From: Warburgia ugandensis
Lineage: Eukaryota; Streptophyta; Magnoliopsida; Canellales; Canellaceae
Length of the DNA: 64,000 nucleotides
NCBI GenBank assembly: GCA_035236585.1
Contig: CP141132.1
Coordinates: 42,907,880 to 42,971,879 of the forward strand
Reading direction: 5' to 3'
Shown here: piece by piece, positions 37,058 through 48,578 of the stretch
Numbering within the stretch: the first letter of the stretch is position 1
How the letters are laid out: every line of letters starts with the position of its first letter
Program-made: the position numbers and the translations under genes
The notes under the pieces: model-generated
What the model saw: the letters and a program-made list of their open reading frames with translations, nothing else
Databases searched by the model: none
What the model was told of the DNA's origin: nothing

Positions 37058-37187
37058 CTTTAAGAGGTGGAAATCCCAGAATGCTAGCGCGCTGCGCATC
37101 AGCGGCATGCGCCCCAGTAGGACTTTAAGAGGTGGAAATCCCAGAATGCTAGCGCATTGCGAGTCAGCGGCATGCACCCTAGCGGGC
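37058..37187. repeat. 65-bp tandem duplication in S7
   Basis: Two units beginning CTTTAAGAGGTGGAAATCCC at 37058 and 37123, GC-rich, differing at a few positions. S1 carries a single related copy near 3555-3620. Confidence 0.85.
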
Positions 37188-37600
37188 GCGTTTGCAGACA
37201 TGTTGGATTTCCTGCCTGGTTTTTCATTTTGCAGGCGCGTGCACGGATGAGCCCGTTTGGTTCTCTCGAACGCGGACGATGCGTTTCGTCTAGGGGGGAC
37301 GTTCTGTTTGTTGGGGGACCGGGCCGTCCTTGGGATGCCCTAGTTCGACCCTGTCGAACCAATGCGGCCCAGGGATCGTCCCTAGGTCCTTGGTGACTCT
37401 TCAGGGCCCGTTTTTGCATGATTTTTCATGCAAAAACATAGGGAAACTGAGCCTAGGACTAATGTGAAGACTGGTTTTGAGGGATCTTGGGCATACCTGG
37501 CTCGTTGTTGGGTTTTTCTCCACGTTTCTCCTCTTGGTTGCTTCTCCAAAACGGGTTTTTTCCAAGCTTTTGGGCTGCCATTAGAGGCGCCCAAGAGCTC

Positions 37601-37608
37601 TATTTATA
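37601..37608 (-). promoter_or_regulatory. TATA box of LTR S7
   Basis: The minus strand reads TGTATAAATAGAGCTC, the same box and flank as in S1. Confidence 0.6.
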
Positions 37609-38054
37609 CAGCTATAAGATGGTGGTGATTGCACATAACTTGCTCCTCCAATCACCGCCCTTGAATGGCAGTGGAGAAACCTCCAGAATGGTGGTGATTT
37701 CTCCTCCAATCACCGACATTCTAGAACCCTCTAGGAGGTTGAAGAAAGGGGGTGCCCGTATCAAAACAGACCCCTATGTTTTCCAGGCTAAATCCGTTTT
37801 TTAGTGAAAATTACATTTTTGTCCCTAAATTTCAAAGGGCCATAACTTGCTCATTTTAGCTCCGTTTTGGGTGATTTTGGTCTTGTTGGATTCCTTTTTC
37901 TGATGCACACCTAATGGTACCATTTTTAGGACCAATTTTTTGGGTTTAGTCAAGGTGAATAGTGAAATGACCAAAATACCCTTATTTCCAAAAAGTGACT
38001 TTTCATTGCTAACTTAGGATTTTAATGTTACAAAATTGGAGTCATTACATTAAT

Positions 38055-39583
38055 ATAAAGTAGAAAAGGGACTTAGGATAAAAGAGCTCATAAGAACCTT
38101 GTAGAAAATAAGATCTATTGCCACTCTAGTGGACTCTGAATATCATGGTTATGAGGGCTATATAAGATCCAAGTGATCTTCCCTTGCCTTCTATTGACAT
38201 TTGTTGAGGTCTAAACACCTCCTTACATGAGGATTGTATTAACTACTTTTTGAGTAGACTCTAATTAGTAAGCATTAATCAAAACTGAAACAAGGAGCAA
38301 CCTAGATTTAAGAAAAATAAATCAATTCTCAATCAGTAAAACACTAACTGATTATGCATTAATAATAAGAGCATAAATTACGACCAAAGGTTAAGATCTA
38401 TTAGATCGAACAAACATTTACATAAGATGAATATGATCAAGCAAGATCAACTATGAGATCTTGAAGATCAAGAACATTAAAAGATAAAATTTTAGATTAA
38501 ACCCTTGAAAAAGGACACAGATCAAAGAATTAGATGATTTAAACCCTTGATCAAAATGTTCAAGGGAAGAGATCTAGACAATCATCTTTAGGGATGATCA
38601 AAGGATCATACCAGAAGTTCATATGGGATTGGAGGATGACATTATACGTATATGATTTGACAGATGTACTGAATCATATGTCGATCAAGATTGTTGCATA
38701 TATTAAGGAGTAGAATTATCACACTTGAGGTAGGTGGAACCTTCAGAATGCATTTCATTGCAAATCTATGTGAAAAACATGATCGTATTTAAAGTCATGA
38801 AATTATTTATCGAGTAGAATGTTCATAAATTACTAGAATATAATTATTAAATGTCTGGTGATTTAATTAAAATGATATCATGATATTATGCTTAGAATTA
38901 TTTGACTACTATTTGAAAAGCATGCGTTGGAATTATATTATCTAATTAGGTTAATAAATTACATGATTAGTACTTGGGTACCATTTACATTAAATGGTTA
39001 TCCCTAAACATAGATATGAAATTACATCATTGGTATATGAATACCAAATTAATGCAAATGGATATCATTTACATTAAATGATTATCCCTAAACTTAATAT
39101 AAGATTAAATTAATGGACATGGGTATCATTTACATTAAATGATTATCCCTAAACTTAATATGTGAAGTTCAAATTAATGTACATGCTTATCATTTATATT
39201 AAATGATTATCCCTGAACTTATATGTGAAAATTATATCCTTGGCATATGTATACCAAAATATGAGGGTGGTGATATTAATATGGATTTTTATAAATAGGC
39301 AAATCATCTGCTAGTATTACTACTAATTTCCATTTAGGCATGCAGGCCTGTGGATTTTGTTTTCGATAGGCACAGGCCTGGGGATACTATGTTAGGAGAG
39401 TTGTAGGGTTTGGCCACCCACTCTCTGAAACTAATGATGTGATGGATACCATGCTTAAGAAAGGCTAAAAGTAGGGTGGAGTAATTATGGGAAGGTAGAC
39501 ACTTTGACAACCATGGTCCCCCCATACAGACATGGGTATTGTATATTCCACACTTGGTATTAGTGGATTACTTTGGCAGTTAC
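38055..39583 (+). mobile_element. S6 segment 2 of 3
   Basis: It continues S6 after S7. It holds the stretch TTGAGGTCTAAACACCTCCT shared with S3, S5 and S8, a donor-like GAGGTAGGTGG at 38728-38738, and a tandem palindromic array (38975-39250). It ends at the S8 insertion; the S8 TSD is GTTAC at 39579-39583. Confidence 0.85.
38975..39250 (+). repeat. Four-unit palindromic tandem array in S6
   Basis: Units start near 38980, 39064, 39125 and 39189. Each has ATCATTTACATTAAATGATTA or a near copy. ATCATTTA and TAAATGAT are perfect inverted arms around CAT in the middle units. Spacing is 61-84 bases. S5 and S8 do not show this array at the matching place. Confidence 0.88.
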
Positions 39584-40159
39584 TATAATAACCCCAATTT
39601 TTGTAATTGATTGAGAAAATTAATAAAGTTTGAGTTTTAGAAATTTTGGGCTGGAATATTAGGGTTATTTAGAATGTACTTCTTATAGAATTATAATCAA
39701 GGGATAAGACATGTATAATTAAAATTGAACTTAGCAAACCCTTCAGAATGACTGTAAGCATGACAAATTCTGAATTCAGATAAAAAATCCTTAAATTTCT
39801 TTATTTTATGGACAAAAGGGTAAAATAGTAATTTTACCCATAATTGAGATTTGAGACATCAAAATTTAGAATGTGCTGAGAAATATGAATCCAAGCCACT
39901 AAGTACGCTCAATTCCGAGATCATGGGAATAAACCCTAAATTTTATACATAAAGGGCAAAAATGGTCTTTTTACACTATGTAGGGCCCACAAGGGACCTA
40001 AAAAGGAATCCAATGACCAGCCCATGTGAAATCATGTGTCAAACCACTACTAGCTAGTAGGGGAGAAAGAGGAGGTGGTGGAGAATCCAATGCTAATTAA
40101 ATAATAAAAAGAATAAACCATAAGCATTACACATAATCATGAAAAACACCCAAAATGCC

Positions 40160-40166
40160 TATAAAT
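40160..40166 (+). promoter_or_regulatory. TATA box of LTR S8
   Basis: GCCTATAAATACACC lies 577 bases from the LTR start, the same distance as in S5. Confidence 0.6.
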
Positions 40167-43100
40167 ACACCCCAAAAAATTCTCTAAAAACGTCCATAAA
40201 ATTCCCACAAAATTATCTTGACTTCCCCTACCAAACCAAATATAGATCCATTCCCAAAATCCCAAAACTCCCAAAAGATCTCTTTCTTTCATTTTCTCTC
40301 TCCTCTCTCTAGATTGGAGCAAGAGACCTAAATTCAATTAGGCACTTTGTTCTAGATCAAATATCATAGATCACACCGTATAAAATTTCCTACCATATCT
40401 TAACTGCAAAATGCCCAAAGAAATTTCAAGATCCAATGGCTTAAACAACGAAAATCACAAGACAAGTGGATCTTGGGCTATCTTAGCATCAAACTGGTAT
40501 TCTCTTAAATTGGACTATATAACCAACGTTTTTCTCCAATCAGGTAGGTGGAACTACTTCCTAGACATATTTATTGTTCTTTAATGAAAATTTTATTTTA
40601 CTATAATTTGATTTGGGTAAAAGAAATTGTAAAAATAAAGTAAGGATCAGAACCTTCTATTCATGATGATTGAGGGCTCAGATGGAAAATCTGACCCTTC
40701 CAATCGATCTAGAAGAGTCCAAAACCCCTAGGTTAAAAGTTTCACGAAATTATATTAAGTTTTGGACCCTCAAGTAAGAGGGATTGATTAGATAGTTTAG
40801 AATAGACTGTCCGATCTCTCGATCGGATCAAGTTCCCCAGGATGGCATGTGAAACGCAGCACAGAAATGCGGCACGCAGCAGTATTTTTGCTCACGCAGC
40901 GCCCGTGCGACGTCATCCCAATGGGACTACTGCGCTTGAGCGCCGGTCATCAGGCGAGCACATCACACTTTTGTCCCAGTGACAGAGACGTTGACCGACC
41001 AGGCCACTTGGCCCGTTCCGCCCGATTGATCTGGGCCGTCAATTCCGATGGGCCGAGATCATATCTAAACCTTAGGAATGGACTATGAACTTTCGAACTC
41101 AATTCAAGAGTCATATGAACTCCAAATTGAGATTGGAAAGAAGCTATAGAAAGCTTACAACCTCTAGTTTCTTATGAAATGATAAAATAGAGAAAATATC
41201 TTATGAAACTTTTTATATTTAGGAAATAAGTTTCCAATTTCCAAGATCTTCGAGATCAAAGGTGATCAGATCTTGGTAATCTGTTTTAATAATGATATAC
41301 TATTGAAATAAAGTGATATCTATTGTTTATTTGGACATATCTAAGATATATTAAGGGATCTACCCATTATGGTAGAAAAACTCTAAAAATACAAAGGGAC
41401 CCGCTTGATCAATGAGATCAAGTGGGATCAAATCCTTGGGATGGATTGAATGAATGTTAATATGATGAAATCTAGGGAGATTATGGATTGAATATGACAA
41501 AAACAAAGCAATATGATCTTTGGATCATAAGTAAAGGTTTCTAAAAGTATTAATGTAATTAGTTTCATTTTCTATTAATTGATAATAGCATTTTAAATGT
41601 GATTATGTTATAAAGATTGCTAGTGCAACTTTTAAACTTTAGCATGATATGTGATTAGATTGTTATAATAGGTTGCTAGATTTAATTATCTTAGGGACAT
41701 GTTAGTGTGATTTTATGCAAGTGTAACTTAAGACCAAGTTAGTATGATTTTATGCCATTGTAACTTAGGACCATGCTAGGATTTCATGTAAGATTATGCT
41801 ATAGTATGAGATTGTGTCTTAGGTCCATGTTAGTTTAAATTGAGTTATTAAGGTATATTAGTTGAAAATCATGCTAGTGTAATTTTAAGTACCTTGTATC
41901 ATTATCATTAAGTTGTTCAATTATGTAGTTTTATGCTTTGAATTTATAATTCATTTATAGTTAAATTTCATTAGTAGATCTACTTGTTATGCGATAAAAA
42001 GCATAAAACACCAAAAATGGAATCTAATGAGAAAGTAGAGTTTCATGACACAAATAAGAGTGGATTATTTTGGGACTTAATTAGTAAGGGCTATAGTTAG
42101 TAGGACAATATAAGGATTATCAAATCCTTGCCCCAAACTAGGAGAATAATAAACCCCATGAATGACATTGTAAATGTTCATAGACTTAATTAAAATCAAT
42201 TAGAAAGAGTACTTAGGGTCAGCATGCTTATAGGAACCTTATGAAAGGTTGAGCTAAGGTCACTCTAGTGAATGTTGAACATAGTGGTTAAGGGGGTTGT
42301 CTAATAGAGCCTCGCTCTTCCCCTACCTTCCGTTGACGTTTGTGAGTCTAAACGCCTCCTTACATGAGGATTGGAGTAACCACTTTGCGTTCACCCATTC
42401 AACTAGTAAGCCTTAGCAATTGGAAATAAGAGGAGTAGTTTAGACTTAGGCTGAAATAAGTTACCTTCAACCAGTAAAACATTAATTGGTTGAATGATAA
42501 TAGTTAGAGCATAAAAGGTTAGTAAATTATCTAACCCTAATAAAAACTGTAAGTAAGATAAGGATGATCAAACAAGATCCATTAGATCTTGAATGATCAA
42601 GAACAATAAGAATAAGAATATTGTATTGTATCTAGCATGCATGTTTATTAGTATGCATGTTATAGATCAAATCTAGTTCATTAGATTAGATAATCCAAAC
42701 CATTAAGCAAAGATGATTCAAGGAGGAAAACCAATGTCATCCTCCTTAGGGATGATTCAATAACTGAACTTAGATCAAAGAAGAACTAAATGATAAAAGA
42801 TATAGGACCTTGATCTTTATCAATAAGTATAGATTGTCGATCAAAGGATCTATGAAAGATCAAGATCAAGGAGATGGACATGCAAAGACTTAGAGGTAGA
42901 AAATACTTAGATATGAATGATTTAAAGATCATTCTAAACATCAGATCTAGTGATCAATAGGATTGTTCATAATTTATATATATTAATAGTATATATGGAT
43001 GTACAAATTACATACATCAGTCAAGATCATGAAAGATTTGGGAAAGGGGATCACTACTTGAAGGTAGGAGGATTTGATGAATGCATTTACATGGGAAGTA

Positions 43101-43954
43101 CATGATTGAACCCATGACCTTATATTGATAAGAGTCATGTTAATACTTGTATTAAATTCCCTGAAACTCTTATGATCCAACCAAACACATATAAAATGGT
43201 TAAGGACTAGACTCTACGTGAATAGGGAACTAGAAGATATTTCAGCCCTAAGTAAATAGATAGATTGTCTAATATGTATGAAATCTATTTTACATGCAAG
43301 CTTGGAGGCTTGTGATTTTGTTTTAATAGACATAAGCCAAGGGATGCTATGCTAGAGGAGTTATGAGGGTATGACCACCCGCTTCTTGAAATTTGATGAT
43401 TTGATGATACCTTGCCCTATGAGAGGCTAAAAGTCAAGTGGGGCAACTATGGGAAGGCTACCACTGTGAAAGTCCTGTCTCCCCATATGGGCAGTAACAT
43501 AATATTTTCTACCGTGGTATTAGTGGTGAACAGGGCAGTTATCCAAGCGCACTAGTATGGATTAGACTGCAACATGGTAGCCCTTTGATTATTTTGCACT
43601 ATAATGCATATAAGAGTAGGCATAGCGAAATGTCTTATGTTTTAGCATAATGAAATGCTAGGTAATTGCATATCACCAATATTTCCCAAGAAGGGAAATT
43701 CCCAGTGTAGGATTAGCTAAAATACTGAATTCTCATAATAGAGAGAATTAATCAGCTTAGTTGGGAATGATATTTGGCTACTTTTATAAATTTAACTTAT
43801 TTACCCATGTATAGCATGTATGTATATGGATTTACATATATTACAAAGTAAAGAGTAGAGACATGAATATGGTTAGGGATAATGGGACTATGAAGTATTA
43901 GAGTTATATTGTCAATTATTGTGCTTCTTGAATCCCCTACCAAGCATTGCTTGC

Positions 43955-43992
43955 TGAGATATTGTAAATGTTGCAATGTTTACAATATCTCA
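43955..43992 (+). repeat. Conserved terminal hairpin of S8
   Basis: Perfect 14-bp arms TGAGATATTGTAAA and TTTACAATATCTCA around a 10-base loop, about 430 bases before the LTR end. Identical arms occur in S5 and S6. Confidence 0.9.
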
Positions 43993-44424
43993 GATACAGG
44001 GAAGGAGAGTTAGGAGCTCAAGACCATAGAAGACTTGAAGAGAATTATCTTCAAGGTATACCCCTTGATGACATGTATTTTGCTTTGTTTGAGAGTATTG
44101 TATTGTAATGAGAGTTTCATTGTATGGTGAGCTTTGAGTTTTGGATTATGTAATTTTGGACAAGTATTGTAGTGGATTTGGCTGTACTGTGAATCACTGG
44201 ATGGATTCTAGAATTTAATAAAAGTATATTCCTTCAATGGAATTTTATCTTGTACAAAATTCTACTTATGTTATGTATGAAGTGATGACTTGGGTTTTTC
44301 AAAATAAGTTCTAAAGAAAATAATTTCCTCTACTTTGTTTTGCGAAATTTTTTTACTATTAAGGGTGCTGTCTTTTAAAATATATTACAAAATGTGTTAC
44401 AAAAACCTAAGTCGTCACAGTTAT

Positions 44425-45321
44425 CTAGGTGCATTGTTATGGATTGAATTGCGGCATATTAATCCTTTACATATTATTGCATTATGATGCATCGCATGAT
44501 GAGATGTCTTATGATTTACCATGATGAAATGCCCGGTAAATGCTCTTTACTGAGATTTCCCATGAAGGGATAATTCCCAGCAAAGGCTAGATGATTATTC
44601 GACCCAGTATAGTCTAGGTACGAATATTATGGTATTGTTATTGAAGATATTAACTATTTTTCATGATTTTAACCATTTACACATATATAATATGATTATG
44701 AGTTGTTATAGAATATTCATAGAAGATTTTACATGAGAAATTGCATGATAGAGTTATCATACATAGTATGGTTCATGGAAATTGAATTACTTGATTCATA
44801 TGGAATATGATGGATATGAATATTGGATTTATGAAAGATTTATTGAAATATATATTACATTGTAAATTACATATGCTTCTTAAATCCCCTATCAAGCATA
44901 GCTTGCTGAGATATTGTAAATGTTTGAATGTTTACAATATCTCAGATACAGATGATAGTTGTGGGTGGATACAACAAAGGAATACAACAATGATACTATT
45001 GATCAAAGTTATATATGCTTATTGAAAGTTTTGTATTGAATATGGATTTGTGTACTTTGAACATTGGATGTAATAAAGGGCTGTGTATGTGAACCATTGG
45101 ATTGATTTTGTTTTTAATAAAGAATTTCTATCGATTAATTCAGTAGAAATATATGTTATATACAAAATAGGTATATATGTAAGTGTGCACAAGTGACATT
45201 CGAGTTTTTAGAAGTGAATTTCAAAGAAAATACTTTTGAATTTTTAAAATTTTTGCAAATCAGGCATGCCATCTTTTGAAAATAAACATGAAAAAGTGTT
45301 TGAAAAACTTAGGTTCTCACA
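44425..45321 (+). mobile_element. S6 segment 3 of 3
   Basis: The final part of S6 after S8. It contains short hairpin-like sequences (44495-44590), the perfect hairpin with arms TGAGATATTGTAAA at 44907-44920 and 44931-44944, the acceptor-like CTCAG at 44941-44945, and the LTR end TTCTCACA at 45321. The plus frame 44807-45025 overlaps the hairpin and is not a gene. Confidence 0.86.
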
Positions 45322-45326
45322 TGTGG

Positions 45327-46592
45327 GTAGCTTATCTCCTAGAAGGCTGATAGTACTATATCTATTTGTCTATAGCATAGCATGTTTTGAGCCAGAGTAC
45401 TGTGGGAACCCCATCTGCTCTTAGTGTATGGAATAAAGCTACAACCAATGAATGTGGATAGCCCATCTCCCAGAAAGCGGACAATATTATGCCTGTCTAT
45501 CTATAAAATGACTTGTAAGAGTTGTAGACTATGAATGTACTATGAATTTATATATAGTGATGTCATACATGCATAGATTAAATCTTAGATGGGATTTCTA
45601 TTATGCTAATTGCATTGCATACGTTTACAATAGGCTCTAAGTAGATTATGAACTAATAGAGTTTGAGATGATTTGATATGGATTTGCTACATCATGAGTT
45701 GATACCTAATGAAATGATATGATATGAGATTACCTGAAATGAATTGAGATGTATGTGATATGAATATCATAGTATGCTTAACACTATATGATTGTATAAT
45801 GTTCTTTCAAACCAATATGTGTACAATAATGATGTTATTATCAGTTTGAAAAGGCCGACATGTTGATTAACGTATTGCTATTATGAATTTTAATGTAATC
45901 AAATGTTACTTGATTTGTCAAGTATGATGTTGATTTTGTGGATGATATACATACATATATACACATGCATGTGTGCTTGTGATGCATTCCATGTGATGGC
46001 TTGTGGCCATGTATATTTATCGTTAGAAAAACATTTCTTCAAATCATTGTACGTGTATGCCATGATTTTGGTATTGTAGTATTTGATTATCTACTAAGTA
46101 TGTTGTATACTCACCTTATTATTTTACCACAAGCTAGCTCGAAAAGAATTGGAAAGGAGATTAAGATTTTAAGAAGACCACTTGTTGATCTAGAGTTTCA
46201 TTAAGAAACTCAATTTATATGTGATTTGAATTATAATTGGGCTATGTCCGATAAGTCTTGGGAATGTTGTATGTCAAATGTTATTTGGAAAGAAGATAGA
46301 GTCTTCAATTATGTTTAAAACTTAAATGAATGTTTATTAGGTACTTAGCATGACATGCATTAAATGTCTTATGTCCGAAAATAGAGGAAACTCTGTTGAA
46401 TTTTTGGTAGAAATGTAAAGCTCATTTCACTCAAAATCCTTTTTGAGAAAAGGAAAATGACACTAGGATTTTTAAGAATGAATTTGAAAGAAAAAGATTC
46501 TTCCCCTGTTATTTGATATTCAATATAGATCGATCTCACTATATAAATGTCTTTTGTACTTAAAAAGTATTATAAAAGCCCAAGTCATCACA
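45327..46592 (+). mobile_element. S4 segment 3 of 3
   Basis: It resumes the palindromic array (units near 45322-45345, 45402-45425 and 45447-45470). Then comes about 0.6 kb of AT-rich sequence with repeated ATGATATGA-like words, a weak palindrome AAGTATGTTGTATACTC at 46096-46112 and an acceptor-like ACCACAAG at 46126-46133. The LTR ends AGTCATCACA at 46592. Confidence 0.82.
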
Positions 46593-46597
46593 TTTAT

Positions 46598-47237
46598 AAC
46601 CTCTCATAAAGAATGAATGACTCTAAGACTCACTTAGGTTATAAGTCTCTACCAAATTTCTTTGAGATCTCTAAGTTACAGCTACTTAACAATAGAATGC
46701 TTTAGAAAATGTGATCTAAGACTTAGCTTTCATGGAATGCTTTAGGAAATGAGAAAAATTATGAATTAATCATAACAAGCTAAAGATGAAAATTGATATT
46801 TGACTTCAAAAAATCCAACTCTCATCAATGTGTAGGAATTGACTTAAAAACTCAAAAAGATTTTCAAAATGCCTCAAATTTTTTATTCACTTAAAAAAAA
46901 TAAAATTTGAAGAAAAATAACTACAAAAACACCATAATTCACTAGAATTTATCCCAACCTAAGTGAAACATTGTCTTTAACGTTTAAAAAGTAGTATAAT
47001 AATATTGCATTGAGAAATAAAGAAATGGGAGGTGTAGAAAAGGAAAGTTCTTACAAACAATGTCACATGATTATTGTAGATGAATTTCTTTTTTTTTTAA
47101 ATTACAGGGTTCAAAACATCCCTGGGTCCCATATAAAATGGGCTACATAGGTCTCTGAAAAGGAGGGGTGTACAAATATATCTTATAATTTTGAATTTTT
47201 CATTTTAACACTGGGCATGGTATTAAATATCTCCAAG
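46598..47237 (-). other. Element E 3' noncoding region, second segment
   Basis: It continues the E 3' region after S4. It shares a TTTGAGATCTCTAAGTTAC stretch with 12820-12840 of F. It joins directly to the end of gag with no pol between. Confidence 0.6.
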
Positions 47238-48137
47238 CTACTTATCGTAATTAGAGACAATTGTGGTAGTTTGATGCAACCTTTGTGTAAATGGAGCAAG
47301 ACTATGGTATGACTTAGTGGGTTGGATATTTTCCTTATTAACAAATTTATCTTTTTTCTTAACAATTTTCATTGCCATTTTAGACTTAATAGGATTAGAT
47401 TTCTTAATTATTTTCCCACTATGAAGAATAATAACTATCTTGGTTTGCTCCATGGTTGAATTTGAAGAATTAATCTCATCTACCACATGCACTTCCTTAA
47501 GGTTTACATTTGTCAAGGTCGATAAATAACCTTTTTCAAGGGTCTGTAGCATTTGAGACATCATGTCCTTCAATTCAGTCATGGATTGTGTGTTCTCTTT
47601 GAAGGAGGCTTCTAATTAAGCAATTTTTCTCTCTTGGTATTGCATGAATTGATGAAAATTATCCTCCACTTGCCTCTTGGGTAAGGGTATATAAGGACCA
47701 AGAGTAGGTGGTCCTTGTGGTGGCTGGTAAGGGTGGTATTGCGCCTTATGTGAGCATTGGCATTATATCTATTTCTCCAATTGAAAGTAGGATGATTGCT
47801 TCAATTGGAATTACATGTCTTTGAAGATGGGGGAATATGTTTCTCATAAGAATGTGTCTATTCATGAATCAAATCATGGAATGCAGGGATGATGGGACAT
47901 TCCTAAGTGGGGTGTGTTTTACTTTCACAAATATTGCACACCTCTTTGGATTTCTTGGAGGAAAATTTTCCTATTTCCATAGCCTCAACCATTCTTGCTA
48001 GGAATGCTATTTTAGTACTCATATCATCCTCTTTAGTCATAGCATATATTCCTCCCCTAGTGGATGTGGTGGTGGATTTGGTGTTTTGTTCATGTTGGGT
48101 CATTCATACTTCATTGAATTCTTTTAAATGCATGTAA
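47238..48137 (-). pseudogene. Element E gag, C-terminal part
   Basis: Minus frames 47903-48103 and 47238-47582 show a VEAMEIGKFSSKKSKEVCN stretch leading to a CNICESKTHPT zinc-knuckle-like motif (47910-47940), a coiled, charged middle, and the ILHSGKII...PFTQRL end that in Athila/Tat elements lies just before the protease. A stop follows at 47238. Several frameshifts are present between 47590 and 47900. Together with 48104-48578 this is the only gene left in E. Confidence 0.72.
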
Positions 48138-48578
48138 GGACTATCACTATCCAACTTGTAATATTGAGGAAGTAATTGAAATACTCTAGTCTTTATAGTA
48201 GTCATACAAGCATTTTGAGGTAAAATTATACATGAAGGTGTGCTAGTATAATTAGGGTATAAATGTTCTTCGAGTATGTCAATTATCCTCATGTGTTCTA
48301 TTTTGATCCCATCCCTTATTATAATTCCCTCTCCTTTTTTTAGGTGGTAGAGAATGATTCCTCCATGAACTTATGTTATCATTAAATGAAGGTGGAAGAT
48401 CATCAAAATCAAAGAGAGGACTATTCGTCCATGAGGAGACATCATCATTATCCATGACAAGAGGTGGTTCATCATCATTAAAGAGGGAATTCTTCCTCAA
48501 TGGGGAAATATCATCTCTGTTAGTGCTGAGGTGTGGATTACCCCTTGGATCAGTGTTTAGATTATTCATTGAATGCAA
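48104..48578 (-). pseudogene. Element E gag, N-terminal part
   Basis: The minus frame 48279-48578 begins with a likely start at 48576-48578. It encodes an acidic region with repeated SSW-N-S-LF-DD-PP phrases. The next frame, 48104-48292, continues with HLYPNYTSTPSCIILP, QLLPQYYKLDSDSPY and HLKEFNEV, the N-terminal signature of Athila/Tat gag. The capsid core (AIRLRLFP to PHHG) is missing: after HLKEFNEV the sequence jumps within 30 bases to the C-terminal part. Confidence 0.75.

Larger units (their letters stand above)
35651..38049 (-). mobile_element. S7: solo LTR (2.4 kb) inserted in S6
   Basis: Plus-strand ends are TGTGACGACC...GTCATTACA, with a perfect TSD TTAAT at 35646-35650 and 38050-38054. 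Removing it rejoins S6 at a stretch conserved in S5 near 31205 and S8 near 42185. Sense is minus: conserved block at 37843-37915, TATAAATAGAGCTC at 37592-37608, GC-rich segment at 37080-37400, donor-like CAAGTAGGTGC at 36671-36681, and acceptor-like TTTTTCAG (35968-35975) beside palindrome 35991-36007. Close relative of S1. The frames at 37044-37804 are LTR sequence. Confidence 0.92.
39584..44419 (+). mobile_element. S8: solo LTR (4.84 kb) inserted in S6
   Basis: Ends are TATAATAACCCC (probably once TGTAATAACCCC)...AAGTCGTCACA. The TSD is GTTAC (39579-39583) against GTTAT (44420-44424). Sense is plus: TATA at 40160, GC-rich segment at 40850-41060, donor AAGGTAGGAGG at 43061-43071, hairpin at 43955-43992 with acceptor-like CTCAG. 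Strongly similar to S5 over most of its length, which suggests the same source family. No coding sequence. Confidence 0.9.
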
